The notes under the pieces were generated by a model, which was not told the origin of the DNA, did no database searches, and was given only the letters and a program-made list of their open reading frames with translations. Of a DNA stretch of 64,000 nt, positions 49,658 through 57,623 are shown in pieces; within the stretch, counting starts at the first letter, position 1; each line of letters opens with the position of its first letter. This DNA is from an uncultured Hungatella sp. (lineage in GTDB: Bacteria; Bacillota; Clostridia; Lachnospirales; Lachnospiraceae). A program made the position numbers and the translations under genes. The stretch is taken from positions 3,918-67,917 of the forward strand of contig CAJUPP010000002.1 in assembly GCA_910588325.1 (NCBI GenBank), written 5' to 3'.

Positions 49658-50407
49658 ATGGATATGGAGGCAGAAATTAATCTGAAAGAGAATGAGCGAA
49701 TAGATGATTTGCAGAGAAATGGCTACCAGATTATTCAGAAAACAGATGGTTTTTGTTTTGGAATGGATGCAGTGCTTTTATCTGGATTTGCTTGTGTAAA
49801 AAAGGGAGAGAGGGCTATTGACCTTGGAACAGGAACAGGAATTATTCCTATTCTTTTGGAAGCAAAAAATGAAGGAAAAGAATATATTGGTTTGGAGATT
49901 CAGGAAGATATGGCAGATATGGCTTTCAGAAGTGTGGCCTTAAATCATCTGGAAGAGAAAATATCTGTGGTGAAAGGGGATATAAAAGAGGCTGGGAAAT
50001 TGTTTGGAAAATCTACATTTGATGTGGTGACATCCAATCCGCCTTATATGAATGATACTCATGGACTGAAAAATCCGGATTTGCCCAAGGCGATCGCACG
50101 TCATGAGATTTTATGCACTTTGGAGGATGTGGTTCGAGAAGCAGCAGGGCTTCTAAAACCTGGGGGAAGGTTTTATATGGTTCACAGGCCCCGCCGTCTG
50201 AATGAAATTGTAATGATGCTTACAAAGTATAAATTGGAGCCTAAAAGGATGAAGATGGTTCATCCTTTTATTAATAAAGAAGCCAATATGGTGTTGATTG
50301 AGGCTGTCCGGGGAGGAGGTTCCATGATGATAATGGAGGCGCCTGTTATTGTTTTTAAAGAACCGGGAATTTATTCAGATGAAATCTATGATGTATATGG
50401 ATATTAA
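49658..50407 (+). CDS. trmN6: tRNA1(Val) adenine-37 N6-methyltransferase family protein
   Basis: A 249-residue class I methyltransferase (YfiC/YabB). SAM motif RAIDLGTGTGIIPILLEAK (about 48-66) and the N6-adenine motif SNPPYM (about 127) are clear, and FCFGMDAVLLSGF begins the domain. By family, methylates A37 of valine tRNA. GGAGGAG precedes its ATG. It lies 73 bases ahead of rsmI. Confidence 0.9.
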   Translation: MDMEAEINLKENERIDDLQRNGYQIIQKTDGFCFGMDAVLLSGFACVKKGERAIDLGTGTGIIPILLEAKNEGKEYIGLEIQEDMADMAFRSVALNHLEEKISVVKGDIKEAGKLFGKSTFDVVTSNPPYMNDTHGLKNPDLPKAIARHEILCTLEDVVREAAGLLKPGGRFYMVHRPRRLNEIVMMLTKYKLEPKRMKMVHPFINKEANMVLIEAVRGGGSMMIMEAPVIVFKEPGIYSDEIYDVYGY

Positions 50408-50480
50408 ACGAAGCTTGAAATGAATGTTTCCATGTGAATAAAACAGGATGGATATCTATTTGAAAACAGGAGAAAAATGT

Positions 50481-51326
50481 ATGGCAGGAAAATTATATTT
50501 ATGTGCAACTCCCATTGGGAACTTGGAGGATATTACTTTTCGGGTATTGCAGACATTAAAAGAAGTGGACTTGATTGCGGCGGAGGATACAAGGCACAGT
50601 ATTAAGCTTTTGAATCATTTTGATATAAAGACGCCTATGACCAGCTATCACGAGTTTAATAAAGTGGAAAAAGCAAAGTATCTTGTGGAAAAACTTAGGA
50701 GCGGTGTGGATATTGCTCTGGTGACGGATGCGGGAACGCCTGGTATTTCGGATCCGGGGGAGGAGCTTGTGAGGCAGTGTTATGAGGCAGATGTTGAGGT
50801 CACTTCCCTGCCGGGGCCGGCGGCTTGTATTACGGCACTGACGCTTTCCGGGTTGTCTACCAGAAGGTTCTGTTTTGAGGCGTTTCTTCCTTCAGAGAAA
50901 AGGGAGAGGCAGTGGATTCTGGAGGAGATGAGGGAGGAAAGCAGGACTATAGTTGTGTATGAGGCGCCTCATCGGCTGGTTCGGACATTGACAGAACTTT
51001 ATGAGGTGTTGGGGAACCGGAGAATTACGATTTGCCGGGAATTGACGAAAAAGCATGAGGAGACATACCAGACCACTTTTATGGAGGCTTTAAAAAGATA
51101 TGAAACGGAGGAGCCTCGCGGGGAATGTGTGGTGGTGATAGAGGGGAAAAGTTTTGAACAGAAGAAAGATGAGATGGCAAAATCATGGGAAGAGATGAAG
51201 ATAGAGGAACATATGGAGTTTTATGAAAGGCAGGGGGTTGCACATAAGGAAGCCATGCGTATGGTAGCAAAGGACAGGGGAATCAGCAAGAGGGATGTAT
51301 ATCAGTATCTGATGGAGAAAAAATAA
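50481..51326 (+). CDS. rsmI: 16S rRNA (cytidine-1402-2'-O)-methyltransferase
   Basis: A 281-residue tetrapyrrole-methylase-fold enzyme. LYLCATPIGNLEDITFRVL at the N-terminus, EDTRHSIKLLNHF, VTDAGTPGISDPGEELV and SLPGPAACITALTLSGL are the RsmI signatures. Modifies C1402 in the ribosomal P site. Start ATG at 50481 with AGGAG. Confidence 0.96.
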   Translation: MAGKLYLCATPIGNLEDITFRVLQTLKEVDLIAAEDTRHSIKLLNHFDIKTPMTSYHEFNKVEKAKYLVEKLRSGVDIALVTDAGTPGISDPGEELVRQCYEADVEVTSLPGPAACITALTLSGLSTRRFCFEAFLPSEKRERQWILEEMREESRTIVVYEAPHRLVRTLTELYEVLGNRRITICRELTKKHEETYQTTFMEALKRYETEEPRGECVVVIEGKSFEQKKDEMAKSWEEMKIEEHMEFYERQGVAHKEAMRMVAKDRGISKRDVYQYLMEKK

Positions 51327-51353
51327 ATGGCAGGTATTCATTGGCAATTTTTA

Positions 51354-51372
51354 CCGCCGGTTAAACCGGCGG
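51354..51372 (+). terminator. Terminator of rsmI, overlapping the end of the LacI gene
   Basis: CCGCCGG and CCGGCGG with a five-base loop, then GTATTTTTTT. The loop contains the stop codon of the convergent LacI gene. Confidence 0.85.
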
Positions 51373-52407
51373 CGTATTTTTTTCTGTGGTCTCTCTCCTG
51401 AGGAGGATGGGGGTTATGATTTTGTGGACCGGTTTTTCTAATGGAACCGGTCTTCTTTTTTTGCGTTCGTTCATCTGTTCTACCAGAAGTTTTACGGCTT
51501 CGTAGGCCAGTTTGTCTATCTGCTGTCCGATGGTGCTGATGGTGAGGATGCCTTCTCTGGAAATAGGAGAATTGTCAAAGCCGACAATCAGGTAATCATC
51601 GGGAAGGCGGCCGTATTTTCGTATCAGCAGATTAAGAAGGACATTGGCCTGGGTATCATTGGATATAAAAATACCTTTTTTCTTATCTTTATAGGATGTT
51701 TCTAAATAGTACAGAATACCGTGAAGCTGTTCCTTTACTGTCTCATGGGTATGTCCGAATTCTCTTAACAGTATCTCATGTGTTAAATCATGTTCTTTGC
51801 AGTAATCTGAAAATCCTTTGAGGCGTCCATAGGTTGGAACTTTTTCGGAAACAGGGGAGTTTATATGAAATAAAATATCACAGTGATGTCTGGCCAGAAG
51901 GTTGGTGGCCTGATATCCGCCCATGTAGTTATCCGTATTGACGCTGCAGACGTATTCATCTTCCCTCTCGATTGTAACAATGGGAATGGGAAGCTGTGCC
52001 AGTTCTTTTGAATCTATGGTATGGCTTAGGATAATCATTCCCTCGATTTTATAAGCCAGCAGTTCTTCAATGTAACGCCGCTCAATATCTTTGTCCTTGT
52101 TTCCAATGAATACGAGGAATTTATAGCCAAATGTTTCATAGGTGGACAGAATCTGATTTAAAATTTCTGAATAGTAGTGATGGTACAGGTCGGGAATGAT
52201 AATGCCTATAAATTCTGTTTTTCCGTTAGCCAGGATTTTGGCTACTTTGTTTTCTTTATAATCTAATTTTGAAAGGGCATCTGATATAATCTCCTGATTT
52301 TCCAGTGTAAGGGAATCGGGATTGTTGAAATAACGGGAAATAGTTGTTTTAGAGAAATTTGTATATTTTGCAATATCACTGAATGTTACATTTTTTTTTG
52401 AAGCCAT
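51361..52407 (-). CDS. LacI family regulator of the fructan/sucrose locus
   Basis: A 348-residue repressor; helix-turn-helix TFSDIAKYTNFSKTTISRYF (about 8-27), then NPDSLTLENQEIISDAL and a sugar-binding domain (EFIGIIIPDLYHHYYSEIL). The C-terminus is basic and proline-rich. It is divergent from the transporter operon, and an array of 12-bp operator units lies in the intergenic region next to both promoters. It likely represses both itself and the importer plus GH32 gene until sugar is present. Confidence 0.94.
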   Translation of the reverse strand: MASKKNVTFSDIAKYTNFSKTTISRYFNNPDSLTLENQEIISDALSKLDYKENKVAKILANGKTEFIGIIIPDLYHHYYSEILNQILSTYETFGYKFLVFIGNKDKDIERRYIEELLAYKIEGMIILSHTIDSKELAQLPIPIVTIEREDEYVCSVNTDNYMGGYQATNLLARHHCDILFHINSPVSEKVPTYGRLKGFSDYCKEHDLTHEILLREFGHTHETVKEQLHGILYYLETSYKDKKKGIFISNDTQANVLLNLLIRKYGRLPDDYLIVGFDNSPISREGILTISTIGQQIDKLAYEAVKLLVEQMNERKKRRPVPLEKPVHKIITPILLRRETTEKNTPPV

Positions 52408-52449
52408 AGCAAAAACCCCACTTAAATCTATATCGTAATCTTTTCCATA

Positions 52450-52478
52450 AGTATAGCAAATATATGTGATTTCGACAA
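52450..52478 (-). promoter_or_regulatory. Promoter of the LacI gene
   Basis: On the minus strand TTGTCG (52473-52478), 17-base spacer, TATACT (52450-52455). Two operator units begin three bases upstream of the -35. Confidence 0.65.
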
Positions 52479-52480
52479 GA

Positions 52481-52504
52481 GTAATCGGTCAAGTAACCGG
52501 TAAT
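52481..52504. promoter_or_regulatory. Two contiguous 12-bp operator units (upstream group)
   Basis: GTAATCGGTCAA (52481-52492) and GTAACCGGTAAT (52493-52504) are head-to-tail variants of the unit GTAACCGGTTAC. Confidence 0.75.
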
Positions 52505-52533
52505 TTAAAGTTTACAAAATTATGAGTTTTCTA

Positions 52534-52562
52534 TTGACAAAAACTGTATAAAATGATAGTAT
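52534..52562 (+). promoter_or_regulatory. Promoter of the fructan/sucrose import operon
   Basis: Perfect TTGACA (52534-52539), 17-base spacer, TAGTAT (52557-52562); operators start ten bases downstream. Confidence 0.8.
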
Positions 52563-52571
52563 ATTTTAAAA

Positions 52572-52619
52572 GTAACCGGTTACATAACTGGTTATGTTAC
52601 TAGTTACATAACCGGTTAT
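52572..52619. promoter_or_regulatory. Four contiguous 12-bp palindromic operator units
   Basis: GTAACCGGTTAC, ATAACTGGTTAT, GTTACTAGTTAC and ATAACCGGTTAT follow each other without gaps (period 12). The first and last are perfect palindromes. They lie over the transcription start region of the importer operon, an ideal place for repression by the divergent LacI protein. Confidence 0.85.
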
Positions 52620-52665
52620 ATAAAAATAAGGCGAAGAAACCTATTATTAAGAGGAGGAATGAGCA

Positions 52666-54036
52666 ATGAAAAAGAAAGTGGCATCGTGTGTTTCGCTGGG
52701 GCTTTCTTTGGTGTTGATGTCAACGGTATTGACTGGCTGCAGGTTCGGATTTGCCAGTGACCCGGATGACCCCAATGAGGAGGTTGTGGAGGAGCCTATA
52801 GATGTTTCTATAGACACATTCCAGTATGACAGTTCTTTGGGGGGGACGAAAATTACCCTATTAAATTCTAAAGCGGAGATTCAGGTTGCATTGGAGAAGA
52901 TGGGGGCGGAGTATGAGAAAAAATCCGGAGTTCATATTGAGGTTATGCCGGTTACGGATGATTCTCCTTATACGAAGATTGTAAGCCTGTATAATTCGGG
53001 GAATCCGCCTACCATGTCTATTCTGGATACTACGGATGTGATTGCTTTGGCAGAGGAAAAGGGGGAGGATTTGACCAATGAGGCCTGGGTGGAGGAAGCA
53101 CAGGGGGGGTATCTGACAGAGGTAAATGGAAAGATTTACAGCCTTCCTCTCTGTATCGAAGGACGTGGGATCATCTACAACAAGTCTGTGATTGAGGAAA
53201 CGCTGGGAGAAGAATTTAAGCCAGAAAGTATTACTACGCTTGGACAGTTTCAGGCTTTTTTGGACCGTCTGGTTGAGGCGGGAATGGAGAGGCCTCTGTC
53301 GCTGGCTAAGGAGGACTGGTCTTTAGGCGCTCATAATCTTCAGTATATTTATGAGACTTATGACGGGACTTCGGAAGGTGCTCAGGAAATTATCGAGAGT
53401 ATTAAGGAAGGGCAGCTTGACCTGGCTTCTTATAATAGGATGAATGAGTTTCTGGATGCGTTTGATGTGCTGAAGGCGTATAATGTGTCGAGAAAGGATC
53501 CGTTGGGAGCGGATTATGATGAGATGGCCATTGACCTTGCGGATGGGAAGACGGCTTTCTGGTTCAATGGTAACTGGGCATGGCCTAATCTGGAGGAGGC
53601 AGGTGCAAATAATGATGATGTATATGGTTTTTTACCGTATTTTTTGAATAATGACCCGGAGGATTTTGCCAATCAGAAGATTCAGGGGTCTCCTTCGAAA
53701 CAGGTGATGCTGGATGGGCAAATGGCATCGGATAAGGAAAAGGCAGCGGCCAAGGAATTTTTGAACTGGATTGTGTACAGTGAGATTGGGCAGCAGATGT
53801 TAGTAAAAACCTGCAATATTATTCCGCCTTTTACGAATAATCCTTATGAGCCCAGCGATCCTTTAAGCAGGGATATTTATAAGAAGGTACATGAAGGAAA
53901 AGCTTTTAATGCGTCTGCCATCGTACCTAATGACCACTGGTCCGTGCTTGGAGCGGCTATGCAGAAATATCTTGCGGGACGCAGTGACAGACAGGAACTG
54001 ATTGATTCTATCCAGACATACTGGGATGAACAATAG
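52666..54036 (+). CDS. Sugar-binding lipoprotein of the fructan/sucrose importer
   Basis: A 456-residue family 1 solute-binding protein. Signal peptide ends in lipobox VLTGC; an acidic linker (DPDDPNEEVVEEPID) follows, then the binding domain (TKITLLNSKAEIQVALEKMG). AGGAGG precedes its ATG. First gene of the operon with two permeases and GH32. The GH32 partner suggests sucrose or short fructo-oligosaccharides as substrate, by context. Confidence 0.93.
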   Translation: MKKKVASCVSLGLSLVLMSTVLTGCRFGFASDPDDPNEEVVEEPIDVSIDTFQYDSSLGGTKITLLNSKAEIQVALEKMGAEYEKKSGVHIEVMPVTDDSPYTKIVSLYNSGNPPTMSILDTTDVIALAEEKGEDLTNEAWVEEAQGGYLTEVNGKIYSLPLCIEGRGIIYNKSVIEETLGEEFKPESITTLGQFQAFLDRLVEAGMERPLSLAKEDWSLGAHNLQYIYETYDGTSEGAQEIIESIKEGQLDLASYNRMNEFLDAFDVLKAYNVSRKDPLGADYDEMAIDLADGKTAFWFNGNWAWPNLEEAGANNDDVYGFLPYFLNNDPEDFANQKIQGSPSKQVMLDGQMASDKEKAAAKEFLNWIVYSEIGQQMLVKTCNIIPPFTNNPYEPSDPLSRDIYKKVHEGKAFNASAIVPNDHWSVLGAAMQKYLAGRSDRQELIDSIQTYWDEQ

Positions 54037-54058
54037 GGAAGGAGAGGAGGAAGACCAT

Positions 54059-54931
54059 ATGAAATCACAAAGTAATGGAAAAGATTTTTGCATGTTTGCA
54101 TTGCCGGGGTTATTCTGCTTTCTTGCAGTGGTGATTGTTCCGTTTCTTTATGGCGTATATCTTACCATGACAGATTGGAACGGCGTGTCACAGGTAAAAA
54201 ATTTTGTGGGATTTCAGAATTTTGCAGGTGTGGTCAGAGATGCTCAGTTTTGGAGTTCTCTGGTTCTTACCTTTAAATATGTGATTTTTGTTGTGATTAT
54301 TGTAAATGTAATGGCATTTGGTATTGCTTATCTGTTGACAAGAGGTTTGAAGGGACAGAACTTTTTCAGAGCAGGGTTCTTTACTCCCAATCTGATTGGC
54401 GGCATTGTTCTGGGGTATATCTGGCAGTTTGTATTTTCCAGGGTGTTTGTAAGTATCGGAGATTCTACGGGATGGGGCGTATTTGAGGCTTCCTGGCTTT
54501 CTGACCCTACAAAGGCTTTTATCGCTTTGGTTATGGTTTCCGTATGGCAGCTTTCTGGTTATATGATTTTAATCTATGTGGCAGGATTTATGGGACTCAG
54601 TGAAGATGTGATGGAGGCAGCCAGCATTGACGGGGCTTCCGGATGGGTGAAGATGAAGAATATTATTCTTCCCTTGATGATGTCTTCCGTAACCATCTGC
54701 CTGTTCCTCACTCTTTCCAGGGCATTTATGGTCTATGATGTGAACTTGTCCTTGACTGCAGGAGCGCCTTACGGAACTACGGAGATGGCAGCCATGCATG
54801 TGTATGAGAAGGCGTTTACATCCAGACAGTTTGGTGTCGGTCAGGCGGAGGCTTTGATTCTGTTTATTATCACGGCATGTATCAGCGGTATCCAGGTGTA
54901 TTTGACAAAGAAGAAGGAGGTTGAGGCATAA
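54059..54931 (+). CDS. Sugar ABC transporter permease (MalF type)
   Basis: A 290-residue permease with six membrane segments; ALPGLFCFLAVVIVPFLYGV near the start and the EAA loop VMEAASIDGASGWVKMKNII (about 182-201). Start ATG at 54059 with AGGAGG. Its stop overlaps the next start by one base (TAATG). Confidence 0.94.
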   Translation: MKSQSNGKDFCMFALPGLFCFLAVVIVPFLYGVYLTMTDWNGVSQVKNFVGFQNFAGVVRDAQFWSSLVLTFKYVIFVVIIVNVMAFGIAYLLTRGLKGQNFFRAGFFTPNLIGGIVLGYIWQFVFSRVFVSIGDSTGWGVFEASWLSDPTKAFIALVMVSVWQLSGYMILIYVAGFMGLSEDVMEAASIDGASGWVKMKNIILPLMMSSVTICLFLTLSRAFMVYDVNLSLTAGAPYGTTEMAAMHVYEKAFTSRQFGVGQAEALILFIITACISGIQVYLTKKKEVEA

Positions 54932-55791
54932 TGGCACAGACAGTTGTTGGCGGGAAAAAGAAGAAAAGAAATCATATGCTGGTTATGGCGGCATTGATTG
55001 TGATATTTATTGCATATATGTTCCCCTTCGTTATGGTAGTCATCAATTCCCTGAAACAGAAAAGGGATATTATTAAAAGTCCGTTTTCCTGGCTGTTTAC
55101 CATCAAGGGACTTTCCTTTGACAACTTTGTGAAGGCTTTTAACCAGATGGATTTTCTTAATGCTTTTAAGAATTCCATGCTTGTGACAGTTTCGGCTACG
55201 GCTCTGGTAACGGTTCTGGCGGCTATGCTGGCTTACTATATTGTCCGTCATAAAAACTGGATTTCCAATATGATGTTTGCACTTATGGTAGCTTCTATGA
55301 TTATTCCGTTTCAGGCAATCATGATTCCTTTGGTAAGTATTTATGGAGGTACTTTAAATATCCTGAATCACAGGATTACGTTGATTTTCATGCATACGGG
55401 ATTTTCCATGGCTATGTCGGTTTTTATGTTCCATGGGTTTATCAATGGGAATATTCCTATTGCTTTAGAGGAGGCGGCGTATATTGACGGGTGTACGCAT
55501 TCTCAGACGTTTTTTAAGATTGTGTTTCCTCTTTTGAAGCCGATTATTTCTACTATGGTTATTTTGAATGCATTAGCTTTTTGGAATGACTTTTTGCTTC
55601 CGTCGCTGGTGCTGACGGATAAGAAGCTTTTGACGCTGCCGCTGTCTACATACAGCTTCTACGGAACCTATTCTGCGGATTACGGCACTATTATGGCAGG
55701 ATTGCTGCTGTGTGTGATTCCGATTCTGATTTTGTATGTGGCGTTGCAGAAACAGATTATTAATGGGGTGGTGTCAGGAGCTGTTAAGTAA
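54931..55791 (+). CDS. Sugar ABC transporter permease (MalG type)
   Basis: A 286-residue permease with six hydrophobic segments; the EAA loop is LEEAAYIDGCTHSQTFFKIV, and it ends KQIINGVVSGAVK. Translationally coupled to the MalF-type gene upstream. Pairs with it to form the sugar channel. AAGGAGG lies before its ATG. Confidence 0.94.
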   Translation: MAQTVVGGKKKKRNHMLVMAALIVIFIAYMFPFVMVVINSLKQKRDIIKSPFSWLFTIKGLSFDNFVKAFNQMDFLNAFKNSMLVTVSATALVTVLAAMLAYYIVRHKNWISNMMFALMVASMIIPFQAIMIPLVSIYGGTLNILNHRITLIFMHTGFSMAMSVFMFHGFINGNIPIALEEAAYIDGCTHSQTFFKIVFPLLKPIISTMVILNALAFWNDFLLPSLVLTDKKLLTLPLSTYSFYGTYSADYGTIMAGLLLCVIPILILYVALQKQIINGVVSGAVK

Positions 55792-55800
55792 GGAAGGTAA

Positions 55801-55946
55801 CGTGAAGGTCTCAGCTTCGGTCTTTACTAAACAAGTGCCACTGGCACTTAGCAACATAGATGTACATAAGGCGTTGAAAGACAGCGCCTATGTACCGATG
55901 GTCTTCAAGTAGCCTGGGGAATAAAGTATAATTTCTTCTCCAGGCT
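55801..55946 (+). ncRNA. Structured intercistronic RNA with three hairpins
   Basis: Between the second permease and GH32: AAGTGCC-ACT-GGCACTT (55833-55849), GTACATAAGGCG paired with CGCCTATGTAC (55862-55873, 55885-55895, one bulge) and AGCCTGG with CCAGGCT (55911-55917, 55940-55946). No T-run follows the last. Could be an mRNA-processing or attenuation region, or an unknown structured RNA. Confidence 0.45.
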
Positions 55947-56041
55947 GTTAAATTTATTGCAAAATGCTTTTTTTCTTTATATAATAGCTGCAGTTGGTAT
56001 TTTTATTTGAGTGGAACAGATACCTGAACAGGGAAGGAGTT

Positions 56042-57367
56042 ATGATAGAGGTGTGTCGTGATTTGCTGCATTTGAGGGCGCCGGGAAACTGGCTGAATGA
56101 TCCTAATGGATTTATTTATTATAAGGGAAAGTATCATCTGTTTTATCAGTATTTTCCTTATGCTCCGGAGTGGGGGACTATGCATTGGGGGCATGGGGTT
56201 AGTGAGGACCTGGTTCATTGGGAGCATCTGGGTATTGCGCTGTTTCCTTCGAAACGGTATGATGAAAATGGAGTGTTTTCCGGAAGTGCCCTTGAAAGGG
56301 ACGGGAAGCTGTGTCTTTATTATTCTGCTGTAAGGTATTTGGAGACGGATGATGAGGATATCCACAGGGCGAAGGATGGGAGGATGGAGACCAGCCAGGC
56401 TATTGTGGTGTCTGAGGATGGATTTGTGTTTGATAACTGGAAGGAGAAGAGACAGATAATTCCGGTTATCAGGGATATGGAAATTGGGGATGCGGCGGAT
56501 ACCAGGGATCCTAAGGTGTGGCTTGAAGGTGACAGATATTTTATGGTGTTGGGTAGTACCTGTGAGAAAAAGGAAGGAAGAGTGCTGTTCTTTCAGAGCG
56601 GAGACGGGGAGAACTGGACATATGCAGGGCAGTGCAGGCATGAGGGGTTTGGAACGGGGATGGAATGTCCGGATTTGTTTCGGGTAGGGGAGCAGTATGT
56701 TTTTGTTGGTTCGCCTATGGGAATCGGAGAGACTGGGAAGGGATACCGGGACCATGCGGTCTGCTGTCTGGCGGAGTTTGACAAGGATTCTTGTTCTATG
56801 AAGATTTCTGGTGAATTCCAGTATATGGATTATGGAATGGATTTGTATGCACCTCAGACCAATGTGGATAGGGATGGAAGGCGGGTTATGATTGCCTGGA
56901 TGCGGATGCCTGAGCCTGTGGATGATAAGGGTGAGAAGCCCTGGATTGGGATGATGTGTATTCCCAGAGTGGTGGAAGTGGAGAATGGACATATCTGTTT
57001 CAGGGTGCATCCTCAGGTGGATAGGTATTTTAATAGGGAGATTGAGGGGAAGGAGTCGTTTGACTGTAGAAGGCCTTGCAGGATTCAGGCTGTGCTTGAT
57101 GAGGGTGAGGAAATCAATGTGGGTGGATACCGGATATGGATGGAGAATGGGTATGTGCAGACAGACAGAAGCCGGGTGTTTCGGGGAATCGAGGGACACA
57201 GGCTTGTGAGCAGTACGCCTGAAAGTCTGGGATGCTGCAGGTTGGATATTTTTGTGGACGGAAACCTGATTGAGGTGTTTATCAATGATGGGGAGTATGT
57301 TATCAGCCATGTGGTGTATGGGCTGGGGGACAGGATTTTGGGGAAGGTACAGAGGGTTTTTGTATAG
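56042..57367 (+). CDS. Glycoside hydrolase family 32 (sucrose/fructan hydrolase)
   Basis: A 441-residue five-bladed propeller plus C-terminal beta-sandwich. The nucleophile motif WLNDPNGFIYYKGKYHLFYQ (18-37), the transition-state stabiliser DTRDPKVW and the acid/base ECPDLF are all present. No signal peptide, so it acts in the cytoplasm on sugars imported by the preceding ABC system. Hydrolyses beta-fructosides; no phosphotransferase gene lies nearby, so unphosphorylated sucrose or kestose-like sugars are more likely than sucrose-6-phosphate. ATG at 56042 with AAGGAG. Confidence 0.94.
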   Translation: MIEVCRDLLHLRAPGNWLNDPNGFIYYKGKYHLFYQYFPYAPEWGTMHWGHGVSEDLVHWEHLGIALFPSKRYDENGVFSGSALERDGKLCLYYSAVRYLETDDEDIHRAKDGRMETSQAIVVSEDGFVFDNWKEKRQIIPVIRDMEIGDAADTRDPKVWLEGDRYFMVLGSTCEKKEGRVLFFQSGDGENWTYAGQCRHEGFGTGMECPDLFRVGEQYVFVGSPMGIGETGKGYRDHAVCCLAEFDKDSCSMKISGEFQYMDYGMDLYAPQTNVDRDGRRVMIAWMRMPEPVDDKGEKPWIGMMCIPRVVEVENGHICFRVHPQVDRYFNREIEGKESFDCRRPCRIQAVLDEGEEINVGGYRIWMENGYVQTDRSRVFRGIEGHRLVSSTPESLGCCRLDIFVDGNLIEVFINDGEYVISHVVYGLGDRILGKVQRVFV

Positions 57368-57394
57368 AGAATTTTTGAGTGAAGGGAATTGGAA

Positions 57395-57493
57395 ATGGCA
57401 AGTATCAGAGATGTGGCAGAGAAGGCGAAGGTGGCTCCATGTACAGTATCCCGTGTTCTGAATGGAACGGCCAATGTAGCCATACTCCCTTAA
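57395..57493 (+). pseudogene. Stump of a second LacI-type regulator gene
   Basis: It encodes MASIRDVAEKAKVAPCTVSR then VLNGTANVA and stops after 32 codons. The complete LacI helix-turn-helix and hinge start are recognisable but the sensor domain is absent. It begins 28 bases past GH32. The following 57494-57623 shows no continuation in any frame. Probably the original local sucrose regulator (ScrR-like), beheaded by deletion. Confidence 0.85.
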
Positions 57494-57623
57494 AATGTTT
57501 TCATTTTTTCTGATTTTCTTCCATATTTCTGTGAAATAAATGGAAAATAAAGACAGTGACAGGGGAATGACAAGTATTTTAAGGGAGAAAAACATGGTTT
57601 GGCAAATAGGTTCAGAAACAGTA

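Noticed and set aside
52572..52619. Possible CRISPR-like array
   Set aside because: Units are contiguous 12-bp palindromes without spacers; they are operators.
55801..55946. Possible tRNA or known riboswitch
   Set aside because: The hairpins do not form an acceptor/D/anticodon/T layout and no conserved aptamer motif was recognised.
56003..57595. 530-codon open frame on the minus strand
   Set aside because: It is antisense to the complete GH32 gene, is rich in His/Pro/Ile/Leu with no domain, and has no ribosome site; it is a by-product of codon bias.
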